Shown piece after piece: positions 1 through 7,215 of a stretch of 15,914 bases of DNA (positions are counted from its first letter, which is position 1; every line of letters begins with the position of its first letter). The position numbers and the translations under genes are program-made. The DNA is from Myxococcales bacterium. GTDB taxonomy: Bacteria; Myxococcota; Bradymonadia; UBA7976; UBA1532. Where the stretch lies: positions 1-15,914 of the forward strand of contig JAGQJJ010000016.1 in the NCBI GenBank assembly GCA_020430675.1, in the 5' to 3' direction. The notes under the pieces are model-generated. The model made no database searches. It was not told where the DNA came from and saw nothing but the letters and a program-made list of their open reading frames with translations.

Positions 1-318
1 CACTTCGGCGACGCCATGGTCGTGCGCCACCGCCTCGCCGCCGCCGTGTCCCGCGCCGCTCGCGTCTGCGCCCTCGCCGGGCCCGACGCGCTGGCCTGCA
101 CGCGCCCGCAAGTGCTCGTCGCGCTGGGCCTGGCCGCCGACCGCTGCGTGCCGGCGCCGCTCATCACCCAGGCCCGCGAGCGCGTCGGCGAAATCGATGT
201 GCTGCGCGTGGGCATCGAGTGCAATTACCAGAGCGGCTTTGCCGGCCTCGTGCGCCAATACGCCGACCCGACCCTGGCGCTGCACGCCGAGGCCGCGATG
301 CCGATGCCCACCCCATGA
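1..318 (+). CDS. TadE-like pilus protein, C-terminal part (5' end outside window)
   Basis: The frame is open from base 1 and ends at the TGA at 316-318, so at least 105 codons of a longer gene are present. An ATG at 16 exists but the open frame runs through it to the edge. The visible start has a glycine next to a helix rich in Ala and Arg (residues like RLAAAVSRAARVCAL), which resembles the segment after the membrane helix in TadE/TadG pseudopilins, where an 'AA..AAR' pattern follows the hydrophobic stretch. The rest is a small domain with three cysteines (after CALAG, in LACTRP and in RCVPAP) plus one in IECNY. The membrane helix itself would lie upstream. The gene sits 16 nt before cpaB in the same direction, which supports a Tad role. 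TadE-type proteins are minor pilins needed for pilus assembly. The assignment rests on weak similarity plus context. Confidence 0.5.
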   Translation, partial: HFGDAMVVRHRLAAAVSRAARVCALAGPDALACTRPQVLVALGLAADRCVPAPLITQARERVGEIDVLRVGIECNYQSGFAGLVRQYADPTLALHAEAAMPMPTP

Positions 319-334
319 CCGGGAGCCCGCTCCG

Positions 335-1261
335 ATGACCGCCCGCCCCGGGCGCGCCGCCCGCTTCGGCGCCCTCGGCTTCACGCTGCTGGCCCTGGCC
401 CTGACCGGCCTGACCGCCCTGCTGCTGGCGCGGCTGATGAGCGGCGGCCAGTACGCCGGCGAGCCGACCGAGCCGGTGGTGGTCGCCCGCCGCACCATCG
501 CCGCCGCCGAGCGCATCAACGAAGACCACCTGAAGGTCATCCGCTGGCCGGCGAGCGCGGTGCCCGAGGGCGCGTTTGCTTCGATCGACGCGCTGCTCGG
601 CCCCGACCCGCGCGTGCCGCTGCAGACGGTGCTGGCCGGCGAGCCGGTGCTGCAATCGCGCCTCGCGTCGCCCGGCGCGGGTACCGGCATGGCCTCACTG
701 GTGCCGCCCGACCTGCGCGCGTTTCCGATTCCCGTCGACCGCTGGATCGCCGACGCGCGGCTGGTGTATCCGCAAGCGGTGGTCGACGTGCTGACCACCG
801 TGCGCGCGCCCGGCGACCGCTACGCCACCACCAAGGTCGTGCTGCAGAACGTGCGCGTGCTGGCGGTCGACGGGCTCTCCGACGCCGCCGAGCTGGCGCG
901 CCGCCTCGAAGAAGGCCGCAGCGGCGGCGCCGACCGGCGCTCGGTGGTGACGTTGCTGGTCAACCCCGAAGAGGCCGAGGTGCTCGCGCTGGCCAGCCGC
1001 GAGGGCAAGGTCGACCTGATGCTGCGCAACGCAGGCGATGCGCGCACGGTGTCGACCTTCGGGCTGACCGTCTCCGAGCTGCTCGGCGAGGCCGACCCCA
1101 GCGAGGTGGAGGCGGCGCTGGCCGGGCAACGGGCGTTGGAGCGTCAGGTCGAAGCCACCACCGCCGAGCCCGAGCCGCCGCGACGCCGCCGCCGACCCCG
1201 ACCCACGCCGCCGGCCGACGCTTCGGGCACCAAGACCATCCGCGTCGGAGGCGATCGATGA
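335..1261 (+). CDS. cpaB: Flp pilus assembly protein CpaB/RcpC
   Basis: A 308-residue protein. The ATG at 335 is preceded by GGGAG at 321-325 with 9 nt spacing. The frame extends further upstream, but that part overlaps the preceding gene and looks non-coding. Residues 13-35 form one N-terminal membrane anchor. Residues 47-115 look like an SAF domain (start PVVVARRTIAAAERI, with the typical 'G.PV' turn at 102-105), and 120-250 match the RcpC/CpaB C-terminal domain, with the VTLLVNPEEAEVLALA segment at 205-220 typical of the family. The tail (280-308) is Pro/Arg-rich with five consecutive arginines at 283-287. CpaB acts in the periplasm with the CpaC secretin and may link it to peptidoglycan or stabilise it. 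The stop overlaps the cpaC start as ATGA, so translation is probably coupled. Confidence 0.9.
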   Translation: MTARPGRAARFGALGFTLLALALTGLTALLLARLMSGGQYAGEPTEPVVVARRTIAAAERINEDHLKVIRWPASAVPEGAFASIDALLGPDPRVPLQTVLAGEPVLQSRLASPGAGTGMASLVPPDLRAFPIPVDRWIADARLVYPQAVVDVLTTVRAPGDRYATTKVVLQNVRVLAVDGLSDAAELARRLEEGRSGGADRRSVVTLLVNPEEAEVLALASREGKVDLMLRNAGDARTVSTFGLTVSELLGEADPSEVEAALAGQRALERQVEATTAEPEPPRRRRRPRPTPPADASGTKTIRVGGDR

Positions 1262-2652
1262 GCCGCGCGCTGTTCTGGCTGCTGCTGCTGGCCGCGCCCG
1301 CCCGGGCCGCCGAGCGCGACGTGGTCGAAGTCGCCCTGGGCGGCTCGACGCTGGTCTCGCTCGACGGCGCGGTGGGCAAGGTGACGCTGACCGACCCGAG
1401 CATCGCCGACGTGCAGCCGGCGGGCGCCGACCTGCTGATCATCGGCCGCAAGGTCGGCGAGACCAACCTGCTGCTGCTTGGCAATGGCCGTCAGGAGACG
1501 CGGCTGGTCAAGGTGGCCCTGCCCGCCCGCGCCGTGCAGAGCGAGCTGGCGGCGTTGCTGCCCGGCGAGCACATCACCGCCCGCGCCGTCGGCGGTGCCC
1601 TGGTGCTCGCGGGCACCGTCAGCGCCGCGCCGGTGGTCAGCCAGGCGGAAGAGATCGCGATGGGCGCCCTGCGCAGCCCGGCCATCGCCGCGCTCGGCGT
1701 CGCGCCGAACGTCATCAATCTGCTGCGCGTCGAGGCCCGGCAGCAGGTGCAGCTCGAGGTGAAGTTCGCCGAAGTGAACCGCCGTTCATTGCGCGAGATG
1801 GGCGTCGACGCGGTCGGCGGCACCTCGGGCGGGCGCTTCGGCGCCGCGGTCGGCGGCACCGCGGTCGGCCTCTCGCCGGTCACCGAACCCAATTCGCCCC
1901 TGCAACAGTTCACCGCGCGCCCCAACTCGGTCGGCGCCTTTTTTGTCGGCCTGTCCGGCGGTCGATTTCCGTTCGCCGCGACGCTCAACCTGTTGGCCCA
2001 GCGCGATCTGGCCCGCACGCTCGCCGAGCCCACCCTGGTGGCGATGAGCGGCCATCCGGCGCGCTTTCTGGCCGGCGGCGAGCTACCCTTCGAGATCTCG
2101 ACCGGCCTCGGCAACAGCACGGTCGAGTTCAAGGCATTCGGCATCGAGCTGATCTTCACGCCGACCGTGCTCGGCGACGAGACGATGCAGCTCGAGACCG
2201 CGGTCTCGGTCAGCGCGCCCGACCCTACGGTGACCATCATCTCGGGCGGCGTGCAGACGCAGGGTTTCAAGCGTCGGGCGAGCAGCACCACGGTGCGCCT
2301 GCGCGACGGGCAGAGCTTTGCCATCGCCGGCCTGCTCAGCGATGAGATCGAGAACCAGGTCAAAAAGGTGCCCGGCCTGGGCGACGTGCCCATCCTGGGG
2401 CTCTTGTTCAGCAGCAAGGCCTATAACCGCCGCGAGACCGAGTTGGTGGTGGTGGTCACCGCGCGCCTCGTCGACCCGATCGATGGCGCGCTGCCGCCGC
2501 TGCCGGGCGAGGATCGCGTCACCGACCCGACCGACCTCGAGCTCTTCCTGCTCAACGTGCACGCGCCCGACGCGCCGATCGCCCCGGCGCGTCGCGCCCC
2601 GGGTGCGCCGGCGGCGCGGTCGCCCTCCGGCAGCCTGGGGTTCTGGCGATGA
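1258..2652 (+). CDS. cpaC: Tad pilus secretin CpaC/RcpA
   Basis: A 464-residue outer-membrane secretin that forms the exit channel of the Flp pilus. The ATG at 1258 overlaps the cpaB stop and has GGAG at 1247-1250. Residues 1-18 are a signal peptide (hydrophobic run then APARA). Residues 20-88 match the T2SS/T3SS/pilus N-terminal domain (TDPSIADVQPAG, GETNLLLLG). A BON-like segment follows at about 92-155. The secretin core spans about 240-405, with AEPTLVAMSGHPARFLAGGE at 256-275 and the signature VPGLGDVPILGLLFSS at 371-386. The C-terminal 50 residues are Pro/Ala-rich and not recognised. Length and architecture are normal for CpaC. The stop overlaps the cpaE start as ATGA. No lipobox is visible, so any lipoprotein pilotin would be encoded elsewhere. 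Confidence 0.95.
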   Translation: MSRALFWLLLLAAPARAAERDVVEVALGGSTLVSLDGAVGKVTLTDPSIADVQPAGADLLIIGRKVGETNLLLLGNGRQETRLVKVALPARAVQSELAALLPGEHITARAVGGALVLAGTVSAAPVVSQAEEIAMGALRSPAIAALGVAPNVINLLRVEARQQVQLEVKFAEVNRRSLREMGVDAVGGTSGGRFGAAVGGTAVGLSPVTEPNSPLQQFTARPNSVGAFFVGLSGGRFPFAATLNLLAQRDLARTLAEPTLVAMSGHPARFLAGGELPFEISTGLGNSTVEFKAFGIELIFTPTVLGDETMQLETAVSVSAPDPTVTIISGGVQTQGFKRRASSTTVRLRDGQSFAIAGLLSDEIENQVKKVPGLGDVPILGLLFSSKAYNRRETELVVVVTARLVDPIDGALPPLPGEDRVTDPTDLELFLLNVHAPDAPIAPARRAPGAPAARSPSGSLGFWR

Positions 2653-3719
2653 CCAAGCCGTTCGACGACGACGAGGCCGACCGCACCGCCGTCTCGGGGC
2701 CGCGCGAGGCCCGCGACGATACGCAGCCGGTCGGCCGCGATCAGGCGCCCACGCGGCCGGTGCGCACCGCCGATCTGGTGCCCAACCTGGGCGCCCGCGC
2801 CGGCATCCGCGACCTGCGCGACACGCTGCAGCACGGCCCGCGCCTGCAACCCCTTGATGCGCGAACGATTTCGCTGCGCATCAGCGATCCTGACATCCAA
2901 GAGGTGCCCGCCGCCACCCCGCTCGGCCAGGCACCGAGCACCCCACCCGCTCGGGCGCGCATGACGGTGTTCTTCGGCGCCAAGGGCGGCGTCGGCGCCA
3001 CCGCGCTGGCCGTGAATGTCGGCGGCCTGCTCGCCCGCATGGGTCAGCCCACCGTGCTCGTCGACATGGATCTGCAGCTCGGCACGGTGCCGGTCTTCCT
3101 CGACCTGCGCCCCGAGCGCAGCCTGGCCTCGCTCGTCGAAGAGGCCGAGCGCCTCGGCGAAGGCCCGCTGCAAAGCCCGCTCGACCGCCACGAGACCGGC
3201 CTGCGCGTGGTCTCGCAGCCGCGCATCGAAGAGCTGGGCGCCATCACGATCGGCCGCCTGCCGCGCTTCTTCGACGCGCTGGCCCTGGCCCACCCGCAAA
3301 TCCTGGTCGACGGCCTGCGCGACTTCAACGACCACGCGGTCGCCACCATGGACCTCGCCCACCAGATCGTGCTGGTGCTCACGCAAGACGTGCCCGCCGT
3401 GCGCGCCGGCAGCCGGGCGCTGCGCCTCTTCCGCCGCCTGGGCTACCCCACCGAGAAGCTGACGGTGGTGGTCAACCGCTTTCACAAGCGCGCCCCGGTC
3501 TCGCTCGAAGCCATCGGCCGCGCGCTCGGCCTGCCGGTCACCGCCCGTGTGCACAACGATTTTCCGCTCATCGAGCAGGCGCTCAATCAGGGCAAGCTGG
3601 TGGGCGACTTGAAACCCCGCGCCCAGCCGGCGCGCGACCTCGACGCGCTGGCCCGCAAGGTCGCCGGCATGCCCCGCGCGCCGCGCACCGGCCTGCTCGG
3701 GCGCCTGTTGCGGAGCTGA
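2649..3719 (+). CDS. cpaE: Pilus assembly ATPase-like protein CpaE/TadZ
   Basis: A 356-residue MinD/ParA-type protein that localises the Tad apparatus to the pole in characterised systems. The nucleotide-binding core starts at residue 105 (MTVFFGAKGGVGATALAVN): a deviant Walker A with the signature lysine K112, but Ala117 in place of the usual second lysine (KGGVGAT instead of KGGVGKT), as is common in CpaE/TadZ. VLVDMDLQLG at 136-145 is the switch/Walker A' aspartate region, and ILVDGLRDF at 218-226 is Walker B. The first 104 residues are acidic, Pro/Arg-rich and probably disordered; the receiver-like N-terminal domain of many CpaE proteins is not recognisable. The C-terminus is basic (RTGLLGRLLRS). 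It overlaps cpaC by 4 nt and stops 2 nt before cpaF. Confidence 0.9.
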   Translation: MTKPFDDDEADRTAVSGPREARDDTQPVGRDQAPTRPVRTADLVPNLGARAGIRDLRDTLQHGPRLQPLDARTISLRISDPDIQEVPAATPLGQAPSTPPARARMTVFFGAKGGVGATALAVNVGGLLARMGQPTVLVDMDLQLGTVPVFLDLRPERSLASLVEEAERLGEGPLQSPLDRHETGLRVVSQPRIEELGAITIGRLPRFFDALALAHPQILVDGLRDFNDHAVATMDLAHQIVLVLTQDVPAVRAGSRALRLFRRLGYPTEKLTVVVNRFHKRAPVSLEAIGRALGLPVTARVHNDFPLIEQALNQGKLVGDLKPRAQPARDLDALARKVAGMPRAPRTGLLGRLLRS

Positions 3720-3721
3720 AG

Positions 3722-5323
3722 ATGGCGATGCGCATCCTCGACCGCCTGGGCGCCGGCGACGCCGAGCGCCGCGGCGATCGCCCGCTCGACGCGCTCGCCC
3801 GACGGCTGCATCGGCGGGTCATCGATCGGCTCGACATCGGCGCGGTGGCCGCGCTCGACCGAGACCGGCTGCGCGACAAGCTGCGCGACGCGGTCTCGCA
3901 GATTCTGACCGCCGACGGCGTTGATCTCACGGTCGCCGAGCGGGATGCGGTCATTGGCCAGCTCGTCGACGAGATCGCCGGGCTGGGTCCGCTCGAAGCG
4001 TTGCTCGCCGACCCCGAGATCACCGACATCCTGGTCAACGGGCCCGACACGATCTACGTCGAGCGCGCCGGTCGGCTCGAAGCCGTCGACGCCCGCTTCG
4101 CCGACGACGCCCACCTGATCAACACCATCAGCCGCATCGTCGGCCGCGTGGGCCGCCGCATCGACGAGGCCTCGCCCATGGTCGATGCCCGCCTGCCCGA
4201 TGGCTCGCGGGTCAACGCCATCATCCCGCCGCTGGCGCTCGATGGGGCCACGCTCTCGATTCGCCGCTTTGGCGCCCGCCCGCTGACCGCCGCCGACCTC
4301 GTCGCCCGCGGCGCACTCACGCCCGACATGGCCAATTACCTGCAAGCCGCCGTGCGCGCGAAGTGCAATCTGCTCATCAGCGGCGGCACCGGCGCCGGCA
4401 AGACCACGTTGCTCAACGCGCTCAGCGCGTTCATTCCGGCGGACGAGCGCATCATCACGCTCGAAGACGCCGCCGAGCTGCGCTTGCAACAGCCGCATAT
4501 CGTGCGCCTGGAGAGCCGCCCGCCCAACCTGGAGGGCCGCGGCGCGGTGAGCATCGGCGACCTCTTGAAAAACGCCCTGCGCATGCGCCCCGACCGCATC
4601 ATCGTCGGCGAGGTGCGCGGCGCCGAGGCCGAGGCGGCGACGATGCGCGAGGTGGCTGAGGGGGAAGCGGCGCTGGCTCGGGCCGAGGCCCTGCGCGATC
4701 AGCTCACCGCTGCGGCGCTGGGCGGCGAGCGCGGACGCATCTACGCGGCGATCGAAGCGGCGCGGAACCTGCAACTCGGCGAGGTGCACCTGCCTTCGCC
4801 CAGCCCGGACTTTCTGCGTCGATTTGGCGGCCTCGCCGCGTGGCGGGCGCCCAACTGGCCGGCGCGGCGCCGTGGCGCGCTGCTGACGGTGTGGCTGCTG
4901 CTGTCAGGGGTGATCAGCGTCACGCTGGTCGGCGTGGGCCTGTCGACCGACTGGCCGGATTTTCAGCGAAATTCGCTGATGTTCGCCCTGCCGCCCACCG
5001 ACCTGCTCTTGATTTGGGGCGCGGTGCGGCTCATCATCCTCCGTCGCGGCGCGGGGCTCTATTTGCAGGGCTACCTGACGCTGCGGCTCTGGACGACGGG
5101 GGGGCTGTTGGCGCTCACCCCGTTCATCGATGCGCTCGACGGGCCCCTCGCGCCGCGTTTTGTGGCCGTGGTGGGCCTGCTCTTCATGCGCCGCGCGTTT
5201 GGCCAGCGGGACTCGGTAGAGGAAATGTCCCAGCGGCCGCGGCGGTTGCTTGGCACGCGGACGGGCGAGTTCAAAGCGCTCGCCGGCCGTCGCCGGGCGT
5301 ATTTGCAAGGCGATGATGGATAA
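3722..5323 (+). CDS. cpaF: Chimeric ORF: CpaF/TadA ATPase N-terminal two thirds fused to an unrelated membrane protein
   Basis: A 533-codon frame. Residues 1-303 are a clear CpaF/TadA secretion ATPase: [20 protein letters not shown] at 89-108, [20 protein letters not shown] at 146-165, Walker [10 protein letters not shown] at 221-229, TLEDAAEL at 246-253, and Walker B region [12 protein letters not shown] at 289-300. Family members continue with an AMNTGHDGS/STIHAN histidine box and about 130 further residues. Here, from about residue 304, the protein instead has a charged Ala/Glu/Arg helix (to 345) and four hydrophobic stretches (about 386-404, 421-441, 457-472, 477-492), then a basic tail. 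The ATPase cannot be complete without the His box and C-terminal domain, so it is probably inactive. The ATG at 3722 has GGAG at 3712-3715; the ATG at 3728 is an alternative start. No in-frame stop marks the join. Confidence 0.85.
   Translation: MAMRILDRLGAGDAERRGDRPLDALARRLHRRVIDRLDIGAVAALDRDRLRDKLRDAVSQILTADGVDLTVAERDAVIGQLVDEIAGLGPLEALLADPEITDILVNGPDTIYVERAGRLEAVDARFADDAHLINTISRIVGRVGRRIDEASPMVDARLPDGSRVNAIIPPLALDGATLSIRRFGARPLTAADLVARGALTPDMANYLQAAVRAKCNLLISGGTGAGKTTLLNALSAFIPADERIITLEDAAELRLQQPHIVRLESRPPNLEGRGAVSIGDLLKNALRMRPDRIIVGEVRGAEAEAATMREVAEGEAALARAEALRDQLTAAALGGERGRIYAAIEAARNLQLGEVHLPSPSPDFLRRFGGLAAWRAPNWPARRRGALLTVWLLLSGVISVTLVGVGLSTDWPDFQRNSLMFALPPTDLLLIWGAVRLIILRRGAGLYLQGYLTLRLWTTGGLLALTPFIDALDGPLAPRFVAVVGLLFMRRAFGQRDSVEEMSQRPRRLLGTRTGEFKALAGRRRAYLQGDDG
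4622..4645 (+). other. Junction between cpaF and foreign coding sequence
   Basis: The last family-typical CpaF residues are VGEVRGAEA, whose codons end at 4630. The next codons (EAATMRE) already differ from the conserved continuation. The short repeat gccgag / gccgag at 4622-4632 could be microhomology, though that is inference. An in-frame ATG at 4643-4645 with GAGG at 4631-4634 (8 nt spacing) offers a start for separate translation of the distal part. Downstream of this point the sense strand is visibly G-rich, while the cpa genes upstream are C-rich in the sense strand, which fits a different origin. Confidence 0.65.
4643..5323 (+). CDS. Unrecognised membrane protein segment, possibly truncated or separately translated
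   Basis: This is the distal part of the chimeric frame, 226 residues if started at the ATG at 4643. I do not recognise the family. It opens with a soluble charged helix of coiled-coil character (about 38 residues, rich in Ala, Glu, Arg), then HLPSPSPDF and a basic stretch (RRR) leading into four predicted membrane helices separated by short loops. It ends in a basic, soluble tail of about 40 residues. The helix at the start suggests an internal point of a larger protein rather than a natural N-terminus, so it is probably the 3' part of a gene whose 5' end was lost. Its base composition by eye (G-rich sense strand) differs from neighbouring genes. The frame ends with TAA, while most genes here end with TGA. 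Confidence 0.4.
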   Translation: MREVAEGEAALARAEALRDQLTAAALGGERGRIYAAIEAARNLQLGEVHLPSPSPDFLRRFGGLAAWRAPNWPARRRGALLTVWLLLSGVISVTLVGVGLSTDWPDFQRNSLMFALPPTDLLLIWGAVRLIILRRGAGLYLQGYLTLRLWTTGGLLALTPFIDALDGPLAPRFVAVVGLLFMRRAFGQRDSVEEMSQRPRRLLGTRTGEFKALAGRRRAYLQGDDG

Positions 5324-5461
5324 CTACTTGTAGGTTCATGTGTTCTGTGAGACGCTTCGTGTCCGCGCGAATCGTGTCTGCCCGTTCGCTCGTTTGAGTT
5401 ATGTTGGTATCCAGTTGGTTTCGGTCCCGTTGAACCGCTCGCCACACCAGACGAGGACGTG
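5324..5461 (+). promoter_or_regulatory. AT-richer spacer upstream of mepA-like gene, probable promoter region
   Basis: These 138 bases are clearly less GC-rich than the rest of the window and carry no gene. They separate the chimeric ORF from the murein endopeptidase gene, so a promoter for the latter is expected here. A TATGTT at 5400-5405 could act as a -10 element, but no convincing -35 lies at the right distance. GAGGA at 5453-5457 is the ribosome binding site of the next gene. No good terminator hairpin was found after the TAA at 5321-5323. Confidence 0.3.
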
Positions 5462-6598
5462 ATGCGCCCGATCGCTCAACAGCTTCGCCGCGGCTTTGGG
5501 GTCGCCCTCGCAGCGACCCTGGCCCTGCCCCTCTCGGCGACCGCGGCCGAGCCGTTCATCGACGCATCGGCCCTCGAAGCCGAACAGGCCTGGATCAACC
5601 CGCTCTGGCGGGCCGTGCGCGGGCCGACCGGTCCCTACCTGCGGGCGGCCTTTGAAGCCGAGCTGGCCCGCGCCGAGGTCGCCGATGAGGCCCTCGAAGC
5701 CGATGATGACGCCGCTGACGCCGACGACGAGCATGGGCAGGCGGGCGACGACGAAGAGCCCGAGAGCCCCGAGACTTCGGCCGATGACGTGCCCGCGCCC
5801 GCCTGGCCCCATAGCGTCTCGATCGGCCAGCCCAACCGCGGCTGGCTCGCCTACGCGACCGAGCTGCACGGCAATGACCGCCTGTCGGTGCGCCCCGAGA
5901 CATGCTTCGGCACGAGCGAGCTGATCGAGCGCATCGAAGCGGCCGCCGCCACGGTCAACGCGCGCTTCCCCGAGACCCCGCAGCTTCATATCGGCGACAT
6001 CTCGCGCAAGTCGGGCGGGCGCCTCAAGCGCCACAAGTCGCATCAGTCGGGGCGTGACGCCGACATCGGCTATTACCTGCGCAACGGCCACGACCCGCAC
6101 AACCTCAAGCACGCCAGCCCGCGCAACCTCGATCTGCCGCGGACGTGGACGTTCATGTCGTCCCTGCTCGACGGCGACAACGTCGAGTACCTCTTTGTCG
6201 ATCGGCGCCTCATCCGCGTGCTGCACGCCTATGCGCGCGACGTGGCCAAGGCGTCGCCCGAGCAGCTGGATACGTGGTTCGGCGGCAAGGACAAGGCGGG
6301 CATCATCCGCCACCTGCGCGGCCACGACGATCACATGCACGTCCGGGTGAAGGCGCCGAGCTCGATCGCCGCGGTGCGCGAGTACGTCAAGCGCCATGGC
6401 GTCGAGGCGATCAAGCCGCTGCCGGTCTATGCCACCGTCAAGCGCGGCGACAGCCTGTGGAAGATCGCCCATCGCTACCACCTGACCGTGGGTCACCTGA
6501 CCAAGTGGAACCATCTGGGCCGCAAGAAGCTGCTGCGCCCGGGTCAGAAGCTGGTCATCGGCTGGAAGCGGCCGCGGCTGCCCCAGATCGACACCTGA
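5462..6598 (+). CDS. Penicillin-insensitive murein endopeptidase (MepA, M74) with C-terminal LysM
   Basis: A secreted 378-residue zinc metallopeptidase that cleaves peptide cross-links in peptidoglycan. The ATG at 5462 lies 4 nt after GAGGA; a GTG one codon earlier is too close to that site. Residues 1-29 are a signal peptide (hydrophobic 11-25, then ATAAE). Residues 78-110 are a low-complexity Asp/Glu linker. The MepA core covers about 120-315: HKSHQSGRDADIG has H194 and D201 as metal ligands, and GHDDHMHVR has H288, H291 and H293, matching the H/D/H...H ligand pattern of E. coli MepA. YLFVDRRL at 243-250 is also typical. A single LysM domain (about 323-366, VKRGDSLWKIAHRY and LLRPGQKLVI) would anchor it on the wall. 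LysM and the acidic linker are absent from E. coli MepA. It probably forms a unit with the next gene, 17 nt downstream. Confidence 0.92.
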   Translation: MRPIAQQLRRGFGVALAATLALPLSATAAEPFIDASALEAEQAWINPLWRAVRGPTGPYLRAAFEAELARAEVADEALEADDDAADADDEHGQAGDDEEPESPETSADDVPAPAWPHSVSIGQPNRGWLAYATELHGNDRLSVRPETCFGTSELIERIEAAAATVNARFPETPQLHIGDISRKSGGRLKRHKSHQSGRDADIGYYLRNGHDPHNLKHASPRNLDLPRTWTFMSSLLDGDNVEYLFVDRRLIRVLHAYARDVAKASPEQLDTWFGGKDKAGIIRHLRGHDDHMHVRVKAPSSIAAVREYVKRHGVEAIKPLPVYATVKRGDSLWKIAHRYHLTVGHLTKWNHLGRKKLLRPGQKLVIGWKRPRLPQIDT

Positions 6599-6615
6599 CC
6601 GCGCTCGGCGCCCCG

Positions 6616-7212
6616 ATGGCCGATCCCGAGATCCACCGACGCCGCATCGTCCTCACCGGGGGACCGGGCGGGGGCAAGACCACCGCCGCCGATCTGTTCC
6701 GCCGCGAGCTGGGCGATGAGGTGGTGATGGTGCCCGAGGCGGCGACCATCCTCTTTGGCGGCGGCTTCCCCCGCGCGACCGAGCCGCAGGCGGCCCGGGC
6801 GGCGCAGCGGGCCATCTACCATGTGCAGCGCAACCTTGAAGACGTGCAGTGCGCGCTGCATCCGCGCAAGGTGCTGCTCTGCGATCGCGGCACGCTCGAC
6901 GGCGCGGCGTATTGGCCAACCGGACCCGAGGACTTCTTCGCCGCGCTGGGCACCACCAGCGCCGCCGAGCTGGCGCGCTATGACGCGGTGATCTTCTTCG
7001 AGAGCGCGGCGGTGGGTGGGCTGAGCGTGGCCAGCGGCAATCCGGTGCGCACCGAGACGCTCGAACAGGCGGCGCACCTCGACGGCGCCTTGCGCAGCCT
7101 CTACGCGGTGCACCCGCGCTTTGCGGTGGTGCCGCACGACACGTCGTTCTTCAAGAAGATCACCGTCGGCCTCGCCACCCTGCAACGCATGGTCGCGGCG
7201 CTGTCGACCTGA
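6616..7212 (+). CDS. AAA_28-type P-loop ATPase/kinase-like protein
   Basis: A 198-residue cytoplasmic P-loop NTPase. The ATG at 6616 is the first start in frame after the murein endopeptidase stop; the same frame is open further upstream, but there it only shadows that gene. No strong ribosome binding site is visible. Walker A is TGGPGGGKTT at 14-23. LLCDRGTLDGAAYW at 87-100 is a kinase-like DRG motif. NPVRTETLEQAAHLDGAL at 142-159, then HPRF and VPH....FFKK, are typical of the AAA_28 family, which is related in fold to NadR-type ribosyl-nicotinamide kinases and to animal TTD14. The substrate of bacterial members is not known to me. The stop lies 3 nt from the stop of the convergent lgt gene, so there is no room for a separate terminator. 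Confidence 0.8.
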   Translation: MADPEIHRRRIVLTGGPGGGKTTAADLFRRELGDEVVMVPEAATILFGGGFPRATEPQAARAAQRAIYHVQRNLEDVQCALHPRKVLLCDRGTLDGAAYWPTGPEDFFAALGTTSAAELARYDAVIFFESAAVGGLSVASGNPVRTETLEQAAHLDGALRSLYAVHPRFAVVPHDTSFFKKITVGLATLQRMVAALST

Positions 7213-7215
7213 CGG

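Noticed and set aside
2421..3554. 377-codon minus-strand open frame opposite cpaE
   Set aside because: cpaE in the plus strand has clear P-loop motifs. The antisense product has none.
3587..4789. 400-codon minus-strand open frame opposite cpaF
   Set aside because: It shadows the cpaF reading frame. Its composition is typical of antisense GC-rich sequence.
5324..5461. A sigma-70 promoter with defined -35 and -10 boxes
   Set aside because: TATGTT at 5400-5405 has no acceptable -35 at 16-18 nt, and other pairs match poorly. Only a general promoter-region entry was kept.
5399..6514. 371-codon minus-strand open frame opposite the murein endopeptidase
   Set aside because: The plus strand carries a signal peptide, all metal ligands and LysM. 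The minus-strand product has no recognisable feature.
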